Below, piece after piece: positions 1-7,256 of a stretch of DNA of 36,127 nucleotides. Every line of letters starts with the position of its first letter. Within the stretch, counting starts at the first letter, position 1. A program made the position numbers and the translations under genes. The stretch comes from Spartinivicinus poritis. GTDB taxonomy: Bacteria; Pseudomonadota; Gammaproteobacteria; Pseudomonadales; Zooshikellaceae. Location of the stretch: positions 1 through 36,127 of the forward strand of contig NZ_JAPMOU010000051.1 of assembly GCF_028858535.1 (NCBI RefSeq), in the 5' to 3' direction. A model generated the notes under the pieces. The model saw only the letters and a program-made list of their open reading frames with translations. It was not told the origin of the DNA and did no database searches.

Positions 1-1
1 T

Positions 2-46
2 GTCGCTGCAGGTGATATTAGTGTTGAAGAAAGCGAATATTATTAA
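2..46 (+). CDS. 3' end of an upstream coding sequence (partial)
   Basis: Reading from base 2 gives a 14-codon open frame with an acidic, aromatic tail (ending EESEYY) closed by TAA at 44-46. It runs into the left edge, so only the C-terminus is present. It is on the same strand as the phage operon. Product unknown. The call rests only on the open frame at the edge and could be chance. Confidence 0.35.
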   Translation, partial: VAAGDISVEESEYY

Positions 47-92
47 AGCACATCAGCAATTAATTTTTCTTTTTAAATGACAGTGAATAGGC

Positions 93-115
93 ACTAGCCA
101 GATTAACCGGCTAGT
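93..115. terminator. Weak hairpin between convergent genes
   Basis: ACTAGCC (93-99) and GGCTAGT (109-115) can form a 7-bp stem with a 9-nt loop. It lies between the end of the upstream plus-strand frame and the 3' end of the minus-strand gene, overlapping the last codons of the latter. There is no strong T-run on either side, so termination is only suggested by position. Confidence 0.3.
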
Positions 116-345
116 TTCCAGTGCGTAACTAATTTACTGATATTATGACCGACGGTCGTTAAGTAAAATTCGCCACCATTGTCGTGGTATGCACGTATTT
201 TTTCAGTAATTAATTCATCTCGATCATGGTATCGACAAATGACGTCGACACGGCTATTCATGGGTGGTAGCGAGGCGTTGATATCTTGATAGTCGTTTGT
301 CATAGAGGCTTTCTGTTGTATTTCATTAATTGCATCATAACCCAT
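103..345 (-). CDS. Small protein, DUF551-like
   Basis: An 80-residue protein of unknown function, the only convincing minus-strand gene in the left part of the window. Its C-terminal half has a valine-rich strand (VDVICRYHD), a glycine turn followed by aromatics (GGEFYL) and a final THWKLAG. This resembles the small phage and bacterial DUF551 family, which ends in a similar T/S-H-W motif. I infer that resemblance from memory of the family pattern. No clear ribosome binding site precedes the ATG, so the start is uncertain. It sits opposite the late operon and may be an early or moron gene. Confidence 0.45.
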   Translation of the reverse strand: MGYDAINEIQQKASMTNDYQDINASLPPMNSRVDVICRYHDRDELITEKIRAYHDNGGEFYLTTVGHNISKLVTHWKLAG

Positions 346-364
346 TTTAAAAAAATGACATACG

Positions 365-407
365 ATATTTTTTTATCATAGACACCATGAATATTTTATG
401 AATAATA
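365..407 (+). promoter_or_regulatory. Promoter-like repeat, copy 1
   Basis: A 43-bp element with the 14-mer TATTTTTTTATCAT, then a 19-bp spacer, then TGAATAATA. The same two blocks with identical spacing recur at 553-595. TGAATAATA looks like a -10 box, and the T-rich block may be the upstream recognition element of a phage or host late promoter. No protein gene follows before the terminator at 506-529, so this copy would drive a short non-coding transcript. The promoter role is inferred from repetition and position. Confidence 0.45.
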
Positions 408-529
408 ACCACTCATGCAGGCGGGTTACCCGTAAATTGAAACTGTTCATTCCCTCCTTTACCCCCTTACCCGCCTGCTTTCTCCTTATGATCTATTGTG
501 TCTTTGCAGGCCTAGTGCCTGCTTTTTTT
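408..529 (+). ncRNA. Candidate small RNA with two hairpins
   Basis: Between promoter-like copy 1 and the terminator there is no convincing ORF. The segment begins with a 10-bp perfect inverted repeat (417-426 with 469-478, enclosing 42 nt) and ends with the intrinsic terminator at 506-529. Both stems contain GCAGGC, so alternative pairing between them is possible, as in an attenuator. Either a discrete RNA of about 120 nt or a leader/attenuator is possible. This is inference from layout, without known family similarity. Confidence 0.3.
506..529 (+). terminator. Intrinsic terminator
   Basis: GCAGGC (506-511), 5-nt loop, GCCTGC (517-522), then seven T residues (523-529). This is a textbook Rho-independent terminator on the plus strand. 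It insulates the late operon that starts at 671 from whatever is transcribed upstream. Confidence 0.75.
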
Positions 530-552
530 GTCTGATATTTTGATGAGGTGCA

Positions 553-595
553 ATATTTTTTTATCATAGACGCCCTCAGTTTTTTCTGAATAATA
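553..595 (+). promoter_or_regulatory. Promoter-like repeat, copy 2, in front of the tail operon
   Basis: The second copy of the 43-bp element (14-mer TATTTTTTTATCAT, 19-bp spacer, TGAATAATA). It lies just after the terminator and 76 bp before the ATG at 671, the natural place for the promoter of the 671-8267 operon. A third, less perfect copy with the identical 14-mer lies at 33108-33149, before the first phage gene after the cargo block. Recurrence before phage operons supports a shared late promoter. Mapping of transcript ends is lacking. Confidence 0.5.
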
Positions 596-625
596 GACCT
601 TGTTCTATTGGCATGGCATGTAACA

Positions 626-643
626 GCGGGCCTTCGGGCCTGC
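626..643 (+). promoter_or_regulatory. UUCG-tetraloop hairpin in the operon leader
   Basis: GCGGGCC (626-632), TTCG, GGCCTGC (637-643) forms a seven-pair stem (one G-U) with a stable UUCG tetraloop. It lies in the 5' leader, 27 bp before the ATG at 671. A short T-containing stretch follows but no strong T-run, so it is more likely an mRNA-stabilising or attenuating leader element than a full terminator. Confidence 0.45.
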
Positions 644-670
644 GCTTTATTTAATTGGGAGGGCCGTTGG

Positions 671-1270
671 ATGATTAAAAAACTCTGTGCCGTCTCATTG
701 GTAAGTCACCCAAAAGTGCTGGCACAAGGGGCGTTTAACGGTGAGTATTTAGTTATTGATCAATTAACCCCCTTAAATGGGCGGCTAGAACAATGGCAAC
801 CGGGGTTACTAGAGACACTACAAAATGTGTTGAATAAACAATTTCTTGTACTGGTAGAAGACGTTAGTCGTTTATTTAATATGGGTTATACCTTGACCCT
901 GGATCAATCCGCACCGGCTGAAAACCGCAGTTATCAAAATATTGCGCTGGATTATTATTTTGCTTTAAGTGGGTTAGGCGAAATTCAAGGCAATCAATTA
1001 GGCAATATTATTTTTCAGCATGGGTTGCAACGTCACCAAATTCACCGTAATTCAATCAATATTGATAAAGACGACAAAGGCCGCAATCGTTATGACATTG
1101 ATTACCAACGATTTACTGGTTACCAGCGGTCTGTATTATTGTTAGTGTTGGGTGCTTTACACTTTAATCCCGCGTCTCATGACTATTTAACCCTATTATT
1201 AGGCAGTAAACCACCTGATAAGCTAGCCCACTTACCGCCAGGATTAGCGGCGATTATCCGAGGTTGCTAA
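671..1270 (+). CDS. Unknown protein, first gene of the baseplate operon
   Basis: A 199-residue protein, first in the overlapping run to 8267. I chose ATG 671 because GGGAGGG (657-663) is an excellent ribosome binding site. A longer frame from TTG 608 would translate the leader hairpin and is unlikely. No family is recognised with certainty. Acidic residues in hydrophobic strands (YLVIDQLTPLNG near residue 40, FLVLVEDVSRL near 65) recall an RNase H-like nuclease fold such as the terminase nuclease, but this is speculative and the full triad was not confirmed. Its stop is 1 bp before the next ATG, so it is probably co-translated with the gp53-like gene. Confidence 0.6.
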   Translation: MIKKLCAVSLVSHPKVLAQGAFNGEYLVIDQLTPLNGRLEQWQPGLLETLQNVLNKQFLVLVEDVSRLFNMGYTLTLDQSAPAENRSYQNIALDYYFALSGLGEIQGNQLGNIIFQHGLQRHQIHRNSINIDKDDKGRNRYDIDYQRFTGYQRSVLLLVLGALHFNPASHDYLTLLLGSKPPDKLAHLPPGLAAIIRGC

Positions 1271-1271
1271 C

Positions 1272-1580
1272 ATGCAGCATGCTCGCTTATCGCCATTAAC
1301 CATTCAGGATCCCTTATTACGCGCTCAGTTTTATAAGGCATTGCGTAATCCTCTTTCTGAATGGCAAATCCATGAAGTTGCTCTGGATGAAGTATTGATG
1401 CCAGAGTTAATTTCGCTTCGCTTTTATGGCACTCCCCAGCTCAAAAAAATTGTGGCTATTATTGCTCAGCTAGACGACATGCGCGGGGCATTAAAAGCTG
1501 GAACTACTCTACAGTTGCCGCCGATTAAATGGATTCGCCAACAAATCAAAGCCTATGCTGATTCTGAGGGGCGCGAATGA
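1272..1580 (+). CDS. gp53/tail-protein-X-like baseplate wedge protein
   Basis: A 102-residue protein. The stretch after residue 45 reads LMPELISLRFYGTPQLKKI, then later LKAGTTLQLPP. This is the layout of LysM-like baseplate modules (T4 gp53, P2 gpX): a D/E-x-I-S/A-xR-[FY]-YG motif, then a 'GxxLxLPP' ending. Such modules help hold the baseplate wedge around the hub. It overlaps the next gene by 4 bp (ATGA). The fold call is by pattern. A LysM peptidoglycan-binding role is less likely in a cytoplasmically assembled structural operon. Confidence 0.5.
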   Translation: MQHARLSPLTIQDPLLRAQFYKALRNPLSEWQIHEVALDEVLMPELISLRFYGTPQLKKIVAIIAQLDDMRGALKAGTTLQLPPIKWIRQQIKAYADSEGRE

Positions 1581-2647
1581 ACCCTTTTAAAGGCGTAAAT
1601 TTTCGGCATCAGGATCGTGAGTTTGCGGAGCTACGTCGTCAGCTACGTCAGAACCGAGGCAGTGCCCGACGCACCTTATCACCGAATCAAATCCGCATGG
1701 CCATTCGCACTGGGGAAATGCCCCCTAATGCGGAAGTATTAATCGGTACCCGAGAAGACGGCACCCCATTTACTATCGAGGATTTAACCGGGTTTGCTCA
1801 AGCACAACAACGACTGGCCAAACAGTTTGGTTCGGCTAAGGGCGTGCCCATGGACCAATTAATTGCTTCGTCTCGGGCAATAGATGTGGAACGGGCTAAT
1901 GTAGAAATTCGGTCCGCTCGACTTTATAAAATCCATGGCTCAACCTTAACATTCAGTGTGACTGCCAGTGGTAAATATCAAGCTCAGTTTCACCAGGTCA
2001 AAGTCAGGTTAGAAGACTGGTGGCGACATTTAACTGATGCTGGCAACGTTAATCGAGCGATGACCCAAACCCTGGCCGGCCCGGTATCGTTTGATTGTGA
2101 TTGTGGTCGTCATCAATTCTGGTATCGCTATGTCGCGACGGTGGGTGGATTTGCGATTCAACCTTATGAAAAAGACTTCCCCAAAGTGCGTAATCCTCAA
2201 TTACGCGGCTGTTGTTGTAAGCATGTTCTGAAGGTCTTTCGGACTTTAAAAAGCCCCACGGTAAAAACCCAATTAACCCAACAAATGATCCGGCAAGCAG
2301 AACAAGCGGGCTTTGCTGGCGATACCCGTCATCAGTTCATGACTCGGCAAGATCATCAGCAACTCAGCCGAGCGCGTGTGGGTGAGTTAAACCAGGAAAA
2401 AATTCGCGCCGAACTGGCCAGGCAAGTCAATTTAGCGTTACGCCGTCACGTAAATAAGCCCGCTAACCGTAACAAAATTAATCGAGCAAGAACAAAAATG
2501 ACTCAGCAATTAACCGCTCAACAAAAAGCCCATATTAAGCAAGAATTGGCATTTGCTCAGCGCTATAACTTACCGGCAAATACCGTTTACCAAAAATTTG
2601 CGGATGAATTAGGCATGTCTGCAGAGGCTATTCAACAGCAATTATGA
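1577..2647 (+). CDS. SWIM-type zinc-finger protein in the tail operon
   Basis: A 356-residue basic protein. Cysteines 174 and 176 (CDCGRH) and C214/H216 (CCCKH) give a C-x-C-x(37)-C-x-H arrangement, the signature of the SWIM zinc finger, a DNA- or protein-binding module. The N-terminal 130 residues are Arg/Gln-rich. The C-terminal third is basic and helical, with repeated Gln/Ala/Lys segments. It overlaps both neighbours (ATGA at each end), so it is expressed with the structural genes. A role in virion structure, DNA contact or assembly is possible, and I do not recognise a specific homologue. SWIM domains are usually in transposases, helicases and regulators, so the context is unusual. Confidence 0.6.
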   Translation: MNPFKGVNFRHQDREFAELRRQLRQNRGSARRTLSPNQIRMAIRTGEMPPNAEVLIGTREDGTPFTIEDLTGFAQAQQRLAKQFGSAKGVPMDQLIASSRAIDVERANVEIRSARLYKIHGSTLTFSVTASGKYQAQFHQVKVRLEDWWRHLTDAGNVNRAMTQTLAGPVSFDCDCGRHQFWYRYVATVGGFAIQPYEKDFPKVRNPQLRGCCCKHVLKVFRTLKSPTVKTQLTQQMIRQAEQAGFAGDTRHQFMTRQDHQQLSRARVGELNQEKIRAELARQVNLALRRHVNKPANRNKINRARTKMTQQLTAQQKAHIKQELAFAQRYNLPANTVYQKFADELGMSAEAIQQQL

Positions 2648-3150
2648 TCCAACCCCAGGACTTTTTAGCATTAACTGAACGACTGGCCAGTGATACGAAA
2701 CAATTTTTATTTCAGTCGCGGGATACTCGGCAAGTGATGTTATTTAAGGCTCTGCAAGACCAGGCGTCAGATCCTCTGGATTTGGTAGGTACTCTGGAGC
2801 AACACGAAACTACCATCAATTATGCAGCGCCAGTGATTGTGAAAGCGCGGTTTTTTCCTAATGACAACCCACAAAGTTTATTAACAGCGGGGTTTCAGTC
2901 AGCACCTGATTTTGAAAGCCCTAAAACGGTATTACTGGATACCGCGCCGGTGCCTGAACAAAGTATCTTATGGTGTGAAGACCGCTTACCCAATGACAAA
3001 AAAACCGTGGAATTATTTTATGTGCTGGCTGCTACCCCTATTGGCAAACATGGACTAGTGGGTGCTAAACACCAGGTGTTGCCCATGAGTCATGCTGACA
3101 CACAGGCGCTACTGGCTTTGATTGATGAGGATGAGGTAACCCATGATTAA
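2644..3150 (+). CDS. Hypothetical tail-operon protein
   Basis: A 168-residue, acidic, soluble protein with no signal peptide or membrane segment. It lies between the SWIM protein and the tail fibre and overlaps both (4 bp and 8 bp), so it is translationally coupled to the fibre. The N-terminus (DFLALTERLASD) is helical and the middle is mixed alpha/beta. A fibre-attachment or baseplate-edge role would fit the position but is not shown by any motif. Confidence 0.55.
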   Translation: MIQPQDFLALTERLASDTKQFLFQSRDTRQVMLFKALQDQASDPLDLVGTLEQHETTINYAAPVIVKARFFPNDNPQSLLTAGFQSAPDFESPKTVLLDTAPVPEQSILWCEDRLPNDKKTVELFYVLAATPIGKHGLVGAKHQVLPMSHADTQALLALIDEDEVTHD

Positions 3151-4687
3151 TGCGAATAGCTGGCCACAACAGCCGGTTAATGATTTACGCATAGACACGG
3201 CTTGGCGTGAAAATTATTCAGGTGCCACCATCAACCGTAAATTAGCAGGTGTCGTGCCCACAGGTATTTATAGTGGTTTTCATGTCACCATTGATGCAAA
3301 CAATCCACTAACTATTTTGGTAGGCGATGCGATTGAAGAGTCGATAGCCGTAGTTGAAACCCAAGGTTATTCACTGACAGCCCGGATGCCTGCTGGAATG
3401 CAAAAAGCATTAACCATTACCCCAGGTGACACTCAACATATTGTGATTGCTGTGGATTACCAGCACCACCAAGTGAGTACAGTGGAACTGGTGGTGACCC
3501 ATACCCTCACCCCACATAGTGTGGTGTTAGCTACCCTGCAAGTGCCGTCAGATGCTGAAATGTTAACCGCAAGTATGTTGGATATCAGTCGACGTATTGA
3601 ACGGATCCCGGTATTAACCCATGAACAAAAAAGCAATCCACATCCTCAATATCAACTAGCGGCAGCAATGCCCTTAATTATTAATCAACTCAATTCTGAT
3701 CAAACGGATGCCAGTTTATCCGCAAGACAAGGCAAAAAACTGCATGAGTTAATAAAAAGCCTACCCCCAACCATTGATCATTTACGCTCACAATCAGCGA
3801 CCGATTCCTTATCAGCCAACCAAGGTCGTATATTAAAAGAAATGATCGATACCATTAATGCTTTTTTATCCTCGGATAGCAGTGAAATTGAATCATTAAA
3901 AAATATTGTTGAATATATTAAGCAAAATAAAGAAAACCTAGAGAGTTTAGGTATCGATAATATTGCAGGATTACGAGATGCCCTAAATACTAAATTGGAT
4001 AAAGCCCGATTTGAGCAACTGGCTATCCCGGATGTAGCTCAATTACCTGCGGTATTAGCCATTAAAGCCAATGACGAGTCAGTTTATAAAAAAACAGGCG
4101 GCACACTATCAGGCTCTGTGCAGTTTGATATTGTTCGAAGCGGTAACAGCAACGGTATTAATTGGACAGGGCTATCAGATACATTTTCAGTGCATGTGCG
4201 AGAAACCAGTGGCTCTGAACATTGTGGACTCTATTTCCAAGCCGCTGATAATGGCAGTGATCACTTTGTTTTTGAAAATTATAACGCTAACCAGAAAAAA
4301 CACGTCTTGGTGATGGACTACCATTCGGCCACCTTTAATGTGAACCTTAACTGTAATGGATCTCTGACTTGTGGCTCGCTGTATTCAAAAGGAGATGTGA
4401 CCGCTTTTTCTGACCAACGCTTAAAGCAGCATATTAACCCCATCTCAGCACCGCTCAAAAAACTACAGCAGTTGGGTGGCTATCATTATCAACGGACCGA
4501 TACTGGCAATTACCAGGTGGGCTTAATGGCTCAGGAAGTACAACAGGTACTACCTGATGCGGTAAAAACAGCACCTGGCGGATACTTATCAATTAACAGT
4601 ACTGGCGTGGTCGCTTTATTAGTGGAAGCGGTGAAAGCCATTTCAAATAAAGTCTCTGTTTTAGAGGAGCAATTGCATGGCCGTTAG
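3143..4687 (+). CDS. Tail fibre protein with C-terminal S74 intramolecular chaperone
   Basis: A 514-residue fibre protein. The N-terminal 150 residues form a likely baseplate-attachment domain. Near residues 185-240 two copies of the fibre motif 'D-x-SLSAxQGxxLxELI' occur. A coiled-coil and beta-rich shaft follow. The last about 95 residues are a Peptidase S74 domain: SDQRLK places the catalytic Ser423 and Lys428 dyad, and the tail has GLMAQEVQQVLPD and a final coiled coil. In this family the domain trimerises, folds the fibre and then cleaves itself off before the serine. The gene overlaps the gp38-like adhesin by 11 bp, consistent with the two forming a distal fibre complex. Confidence 0.85.
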   Translation: MINANSWPQQPVNDLRIDTAWRENYSGATINRKLAGVVPTGIYSGFHVTIDANNPLTILVGDAIEESIAVVETQGYSLTARMPAGMQKALTITPGDTQHIVIAVDYQHHQVSTVELVVTHTLTPHSVVLATLQVPSDAEMLTASMLDISRRIERIPVLTHEQKSNPHPQYQLAAAMPLIINQLNSDQTDASLSARQGKKLHELIKSLPPTIDHLRSQSATDSLSANQGRILKEMIDTINAFLSSDSSEIESLKNIVEYIKQNKENLESLGIDNIAGLRDALNTKLDKARFEQLAIPDVAQLPAVLAIKANDESVYKKTGGTLSGSVQFDIVRSGNSNGINWTGLSDTFSVHVRETSGSEHCGLYFQAADNGSDHFVFENYNANQKKHVLVMDYHSATFNVNLNCNGSLTCGSLYSKGDVTAFSDQRLKQHINPISAPLKKLQQLGGYHYQRTDTGNYQVGLMAQEVQQVLPDAVKTAPGGYLSINSTGVVALLVEAVKAISNKVSVLEEQLHGR

Positions 4688-5543
4688 GTGTGAAGGGCCA
4701 ATCTCATTTACGGATATTGCCACTGAATTTAAAGGCAATAAACCGTTCAGCTTATCGCAGTATTACCGGGGTAAAAGTCTGGTTCCCAATGCCCCCTCCA
4801 ATGCCAAAATTGCCACGGCGGGTGCTATTGCTTTTAGTCAGTTTTACTGTAGTGCTAACCAAGTAATTAAGCATATCAGTAGCGCGGTAGCGAATGGCAC
4901 CAGTGCCGATGCCTGGTTTACACCAGGCGAACGACAGGCCTCGTGTATTTTAATTGTCAATCCAGGGGTGTATGTCACCGGGCATGGTGGGGCTGATCGA
5001 CATGGTGGCGGTCATGGTAATGCCGGGGGTACTGGCATGAATGTCAATATGGCGCATTTTCCTGGTGGGTTAACGTTAGAAGTCTACGGCCATATTTGGG
5101 GAGGCGGTGGTGGTGGCGCAGGTGCAAACTTTCGGCACAGTTATACCGGTGGGCATGGGGGAACAGGTGTTGCGGTGCATCATGGCACCTTAAGACTCAA
5201 AGTCCATCCGGGAGGCAGTGTTATTGGCGGCGGCGGTGGAGGTGGTAGTTCAAGAGAAAATAAAAATGATGGAGGTGGTGGTGGACAGCCCTACGGTGGA
5301 AGAGGGAGAGGTGAGTATCATAGCGGCGCAGGTCGAGGCAGCTTATACGGTCCAGGTCATGGTACTGATTATCGATGGGAGTCTTGTCGTACTCATGGTC
5401 GTGGTGAAGAGCGCACTTGTAGTAATAAACGAAATTATTCCGGTGCGGGTGGAGCTGTTGGCCATCATGGCACAGGGGGTAATTACGGCTCATCGGGTGG
5501 GCGTGCAGGTGCAGCTACGGCTGGGAGTATTCAATGGCTATAG
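4677..5543 (+). CDS. Glycine-rich receptor-binding adhesin, gp38-like
   Basis: A 288-residue protein. The N-terminus (GPISFTDIATEF, FSLSQYYRG) is the attachment motif common to tail-tip and fibre proteins. After residue 100 it turns into polyglycine blocks (for example WGGGGGGAGANF, VIGGGGGGGSS) separated by His-, Arg- and Tyr-rich loops. In gp38 adhesins of T-even-like phages, polyglycine helices form a sandwich and the loops between them contact the receptor. The 10-bp overlap with the next gene and its position right after the S74 fibre fit a host-recognition tip. Four cysteines, two in the loop around residues 237-252, might form disulphides. It is probably the most variable gene between relatives. 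Confidence 0.8.
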   Translation: MAVRCEGPISFTDIATEFKGNKPFSLSQYYRGKSLVPNAPSNAKIATAGAIAFSQFYCSANQVIKHISSAVANGTSADAWFTPGERQASCILIVNPGVYVTGHGGADRHGGGHGNAGGTGMNVNMAHFPGGLTLEVYGHIWGGGGGGAGANFRHSYTGGHGGTGVAVHHGTLRLKVHPGGSVIGGGGGGGSSRENKNDGGGGGQPYGGRGRGEYHSGAGRGSLYGPGHGTDYRWESCRTHGRGEERTCSNKRNYSGAGGAVGHHGTGGNYGSSGGRAGAATAGSIQWL

Positions 5544-6253
5544 ATTTGCCTCCCACGCTCACTAACCTATCAATGGTAGATAAAGCATTTGGTTGCCACT
5601 TAGTAGCAGCTTATGAAAACATTGGATCGTATGATTCTAATCTACAATCTTTTTTTGTTAGACCATCCTATCACAAGATATTTAGAGGTGAATTAGATAG
5701 TCCTCTAGTGTTCATGAAGCAATTGGGCAAACAGGGGCATTTTCAGCAACAAAACCAAACCGCTGCCGTTACCCTACCCTTGATTTATTATTTTCGAGAT
5801 ATCAGCTTAGCCAGTGCCGATCCCGAACATTATGGTGGAATCTATCAAGATATACTCTGGTTAAAAGATCTGGAAACACCTTACCAACTGCAAGTGATGT
5901 ATTTTGATATGACTTATCGGTTGGTCTTTGTCGGGCATGAGCGCAATCATCCTGAACAATTAGCCCTTGCCTGGTATTTTTTTATTAACCAGAAACAACA
6001 TAATCACCATAAAATCCCGCTTCACTACCAAATTTCTGATGAAAAATTCACCGCTGAAGCCTATATCCGAGAACCCGAAACATTGCTAGCAACCGATATT
6101 AGTTTGGATCCGCATCAAGAAACCCGATTATTTGCACTGGAAGTGCAGCACACCTTATTAACACCCATTCTGGTAGGAAATGAGAGCCAGTTAATTGAGC
6201 CGATTCAGTTTAATTTACGAGTCATTCCGTTTGGCAGCCAACCCAACATTTGA
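5534..6253 (+). CDS. Hypothetical baseplate protein before the hub
   Basis: A 239-residue beta-rich protein with many Tyr, His and Phe residues, starting inside the end of the adhesin gene and overlapping the hub gene. No catalytic motif, signal peptide or membrane segment. Position between the fibre/adhesin pair and the gp27-like hub suggests a baseplate or fibre-connector protein. I do not recognise a family. Confidence 0.6.
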   Translation: MAIDLPPTLTNLSMVDKAFGCHLVAAYENIGSYDSNLQSFFVRPSYHKIFRGELDSPLVFMKQLGKQGHFQQQNQTAAVTLPLIYYFRDISLASADPEHYGGIYQDILWLKDLETPYQLQVMYFDMTYRLVFVGHERNHPEQLALAWYFFINQKQHNHHKIPLHYQISDEKFTAEAYIREPETLLATDISLDPHQETRLFALEVQHTLLTPILVGNESQLIEPIQFNLRVIPFGSQPNI

Positions 6254-7256
6254 ACATGTCTTAATTCAGGAAATTCGTTATCAGGATAAACCCTTGGATT
6301 TAAGCTGGTTAATCGAAGCGGTTTATATTGAAACATTGGATTTATCTGGGCCTAAATTAATCTTAAAGCTGAATGATCGGGAAGCGATTTTTAGGGACGA
6401 TTTAGGCATTAAACCTTTTGAGACATTAATGGTCACCTTAGCGGATCCCTATCGACGGGATGAATTAGACACGATAGAGCACTTTGTGATTCTGACCATG
6501 CCCATGGATGCTGAATCCGTTTTAACCCTAAATTGCTTGAGTGAGGTGATTTTTCAATTAAAAATGCCAGCAACTCAGGCTCGTTTTTTTGTAGGAGAAG
6601 CCCCTGAAAGCGTGGTTAAATCGCTGGTAAATCACACGGCGATCAATACCAGTGCATTCCCAGCCATTGAGGATTATCACCTATTGCCCGGTATGCGGCC
6701 CAGTCGTTTACTCAAACAAATTGCCCGAGAAAATGCGGCTGTGATTTATTATCAACGTCAGCAGTTTATGTTTAAACCTATTTCAACACTGCTTGAAAAA
6801 ACAGCTCATCTTTCCTACCACTACAACGATACACGCCAACAAAATCAGATGGTGTCGTTTAAAAAAGCCAATGCGGATCCACTGATTCAGAGCTTTACCC
6901 AACGCCAGTTTATTGGTTGGCATTTAACCCAAGGTTCTCTTAATGCAAATAATACGAATGCTACTGCTTCGTCCAGTGCACCGCGTGAGCTGGTAGGTTT
7001 TAAGAGCCCAATTACGTTAGCCAATTTAAATACCCTGTTAACGCCAACATTAGAATTTACTTGCTTAGGCAATGGAGCGCTGCAAGCCGGTATTATCCTT
7101 CAGTTAGTGTTTAATCGGAACCATACTGAACTACCGATTGATGAGAGTTTACCCGATAAGGTAATTATTCAGTCAGTGGCACATCGCTATTCTGCTCAAA
7201 AATACCAATGCCGAGTTAAAACCTGTTTGCCTTTAAACAATGAACAATACCACTGA
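6195..7256 (+). CDS. Baseplate hub protein, gp27/gpD-like
   Basis: A protein of up to 353 residues. It has the pattern of contractile-tail hub proteins: a first beta domain (LSWLIEAVYIETLDL, LILKLND), a second (PFETLMVTLADPYRRDEL), a helical 'PSRLLKQIARENAAVIYY' insert and a C-terminal beta domain. Hubs form the trimeric platform that joins tube to spike. The gene is directly followed, with 17 bp overlap, by the gp5/gpV-like spike, the usual hub-spike order. TTG 6195 gives the longest frame. A start nearer TTG 6231 would reduce the overlap with the previous gene, so the N-terminus is uncertain. Confidence 0.7.
   Translation: MSRFSLIYESFRLAANPTFEHVLIQEIRYQDKPLDLSWLIEAVYIETLDLSGPKLILKLNDREAIFRDDLGIKPFETLMVTLADPYRRDELDTIEHFVILTMPMDAESVLTLNCLSEVIFQLKMPATQARFFVGEAPESVVKSLVNHTAINTSAFPAIEDYHLLPGMRPSRLLKQIARENAAVIYYQRQQFMFKPISTLLEKTAHLSYHYNDTRQQNQMVSFKKANADPLIQSFTQRQFIGWHLTQGSLNANNTNATASSSAPRELVGFKSPITLANLNTLLTPTLEFTCLGNGALQAGIILQLVFNRNHTELPIDESLPDKVIIQSVAHRYSAQKYQCRVKTCLPLNNEQYH

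Noticed and set aside
608-670. N-terminal extension of the first operon gene from TTG 608
   Set aside because: It would translate a stable UUCG hairpin; ATG 671 has an excellent ribosome binding site.
5221-5493. 90-residue minus-strand frame opposite the glycine-rich adhesin, and a plus-strand frame at 5218-5565
   Set aside because: Both are shadows of repetitive GGN codons; the adhesin has the known N-terminal motif and operon overlaps.
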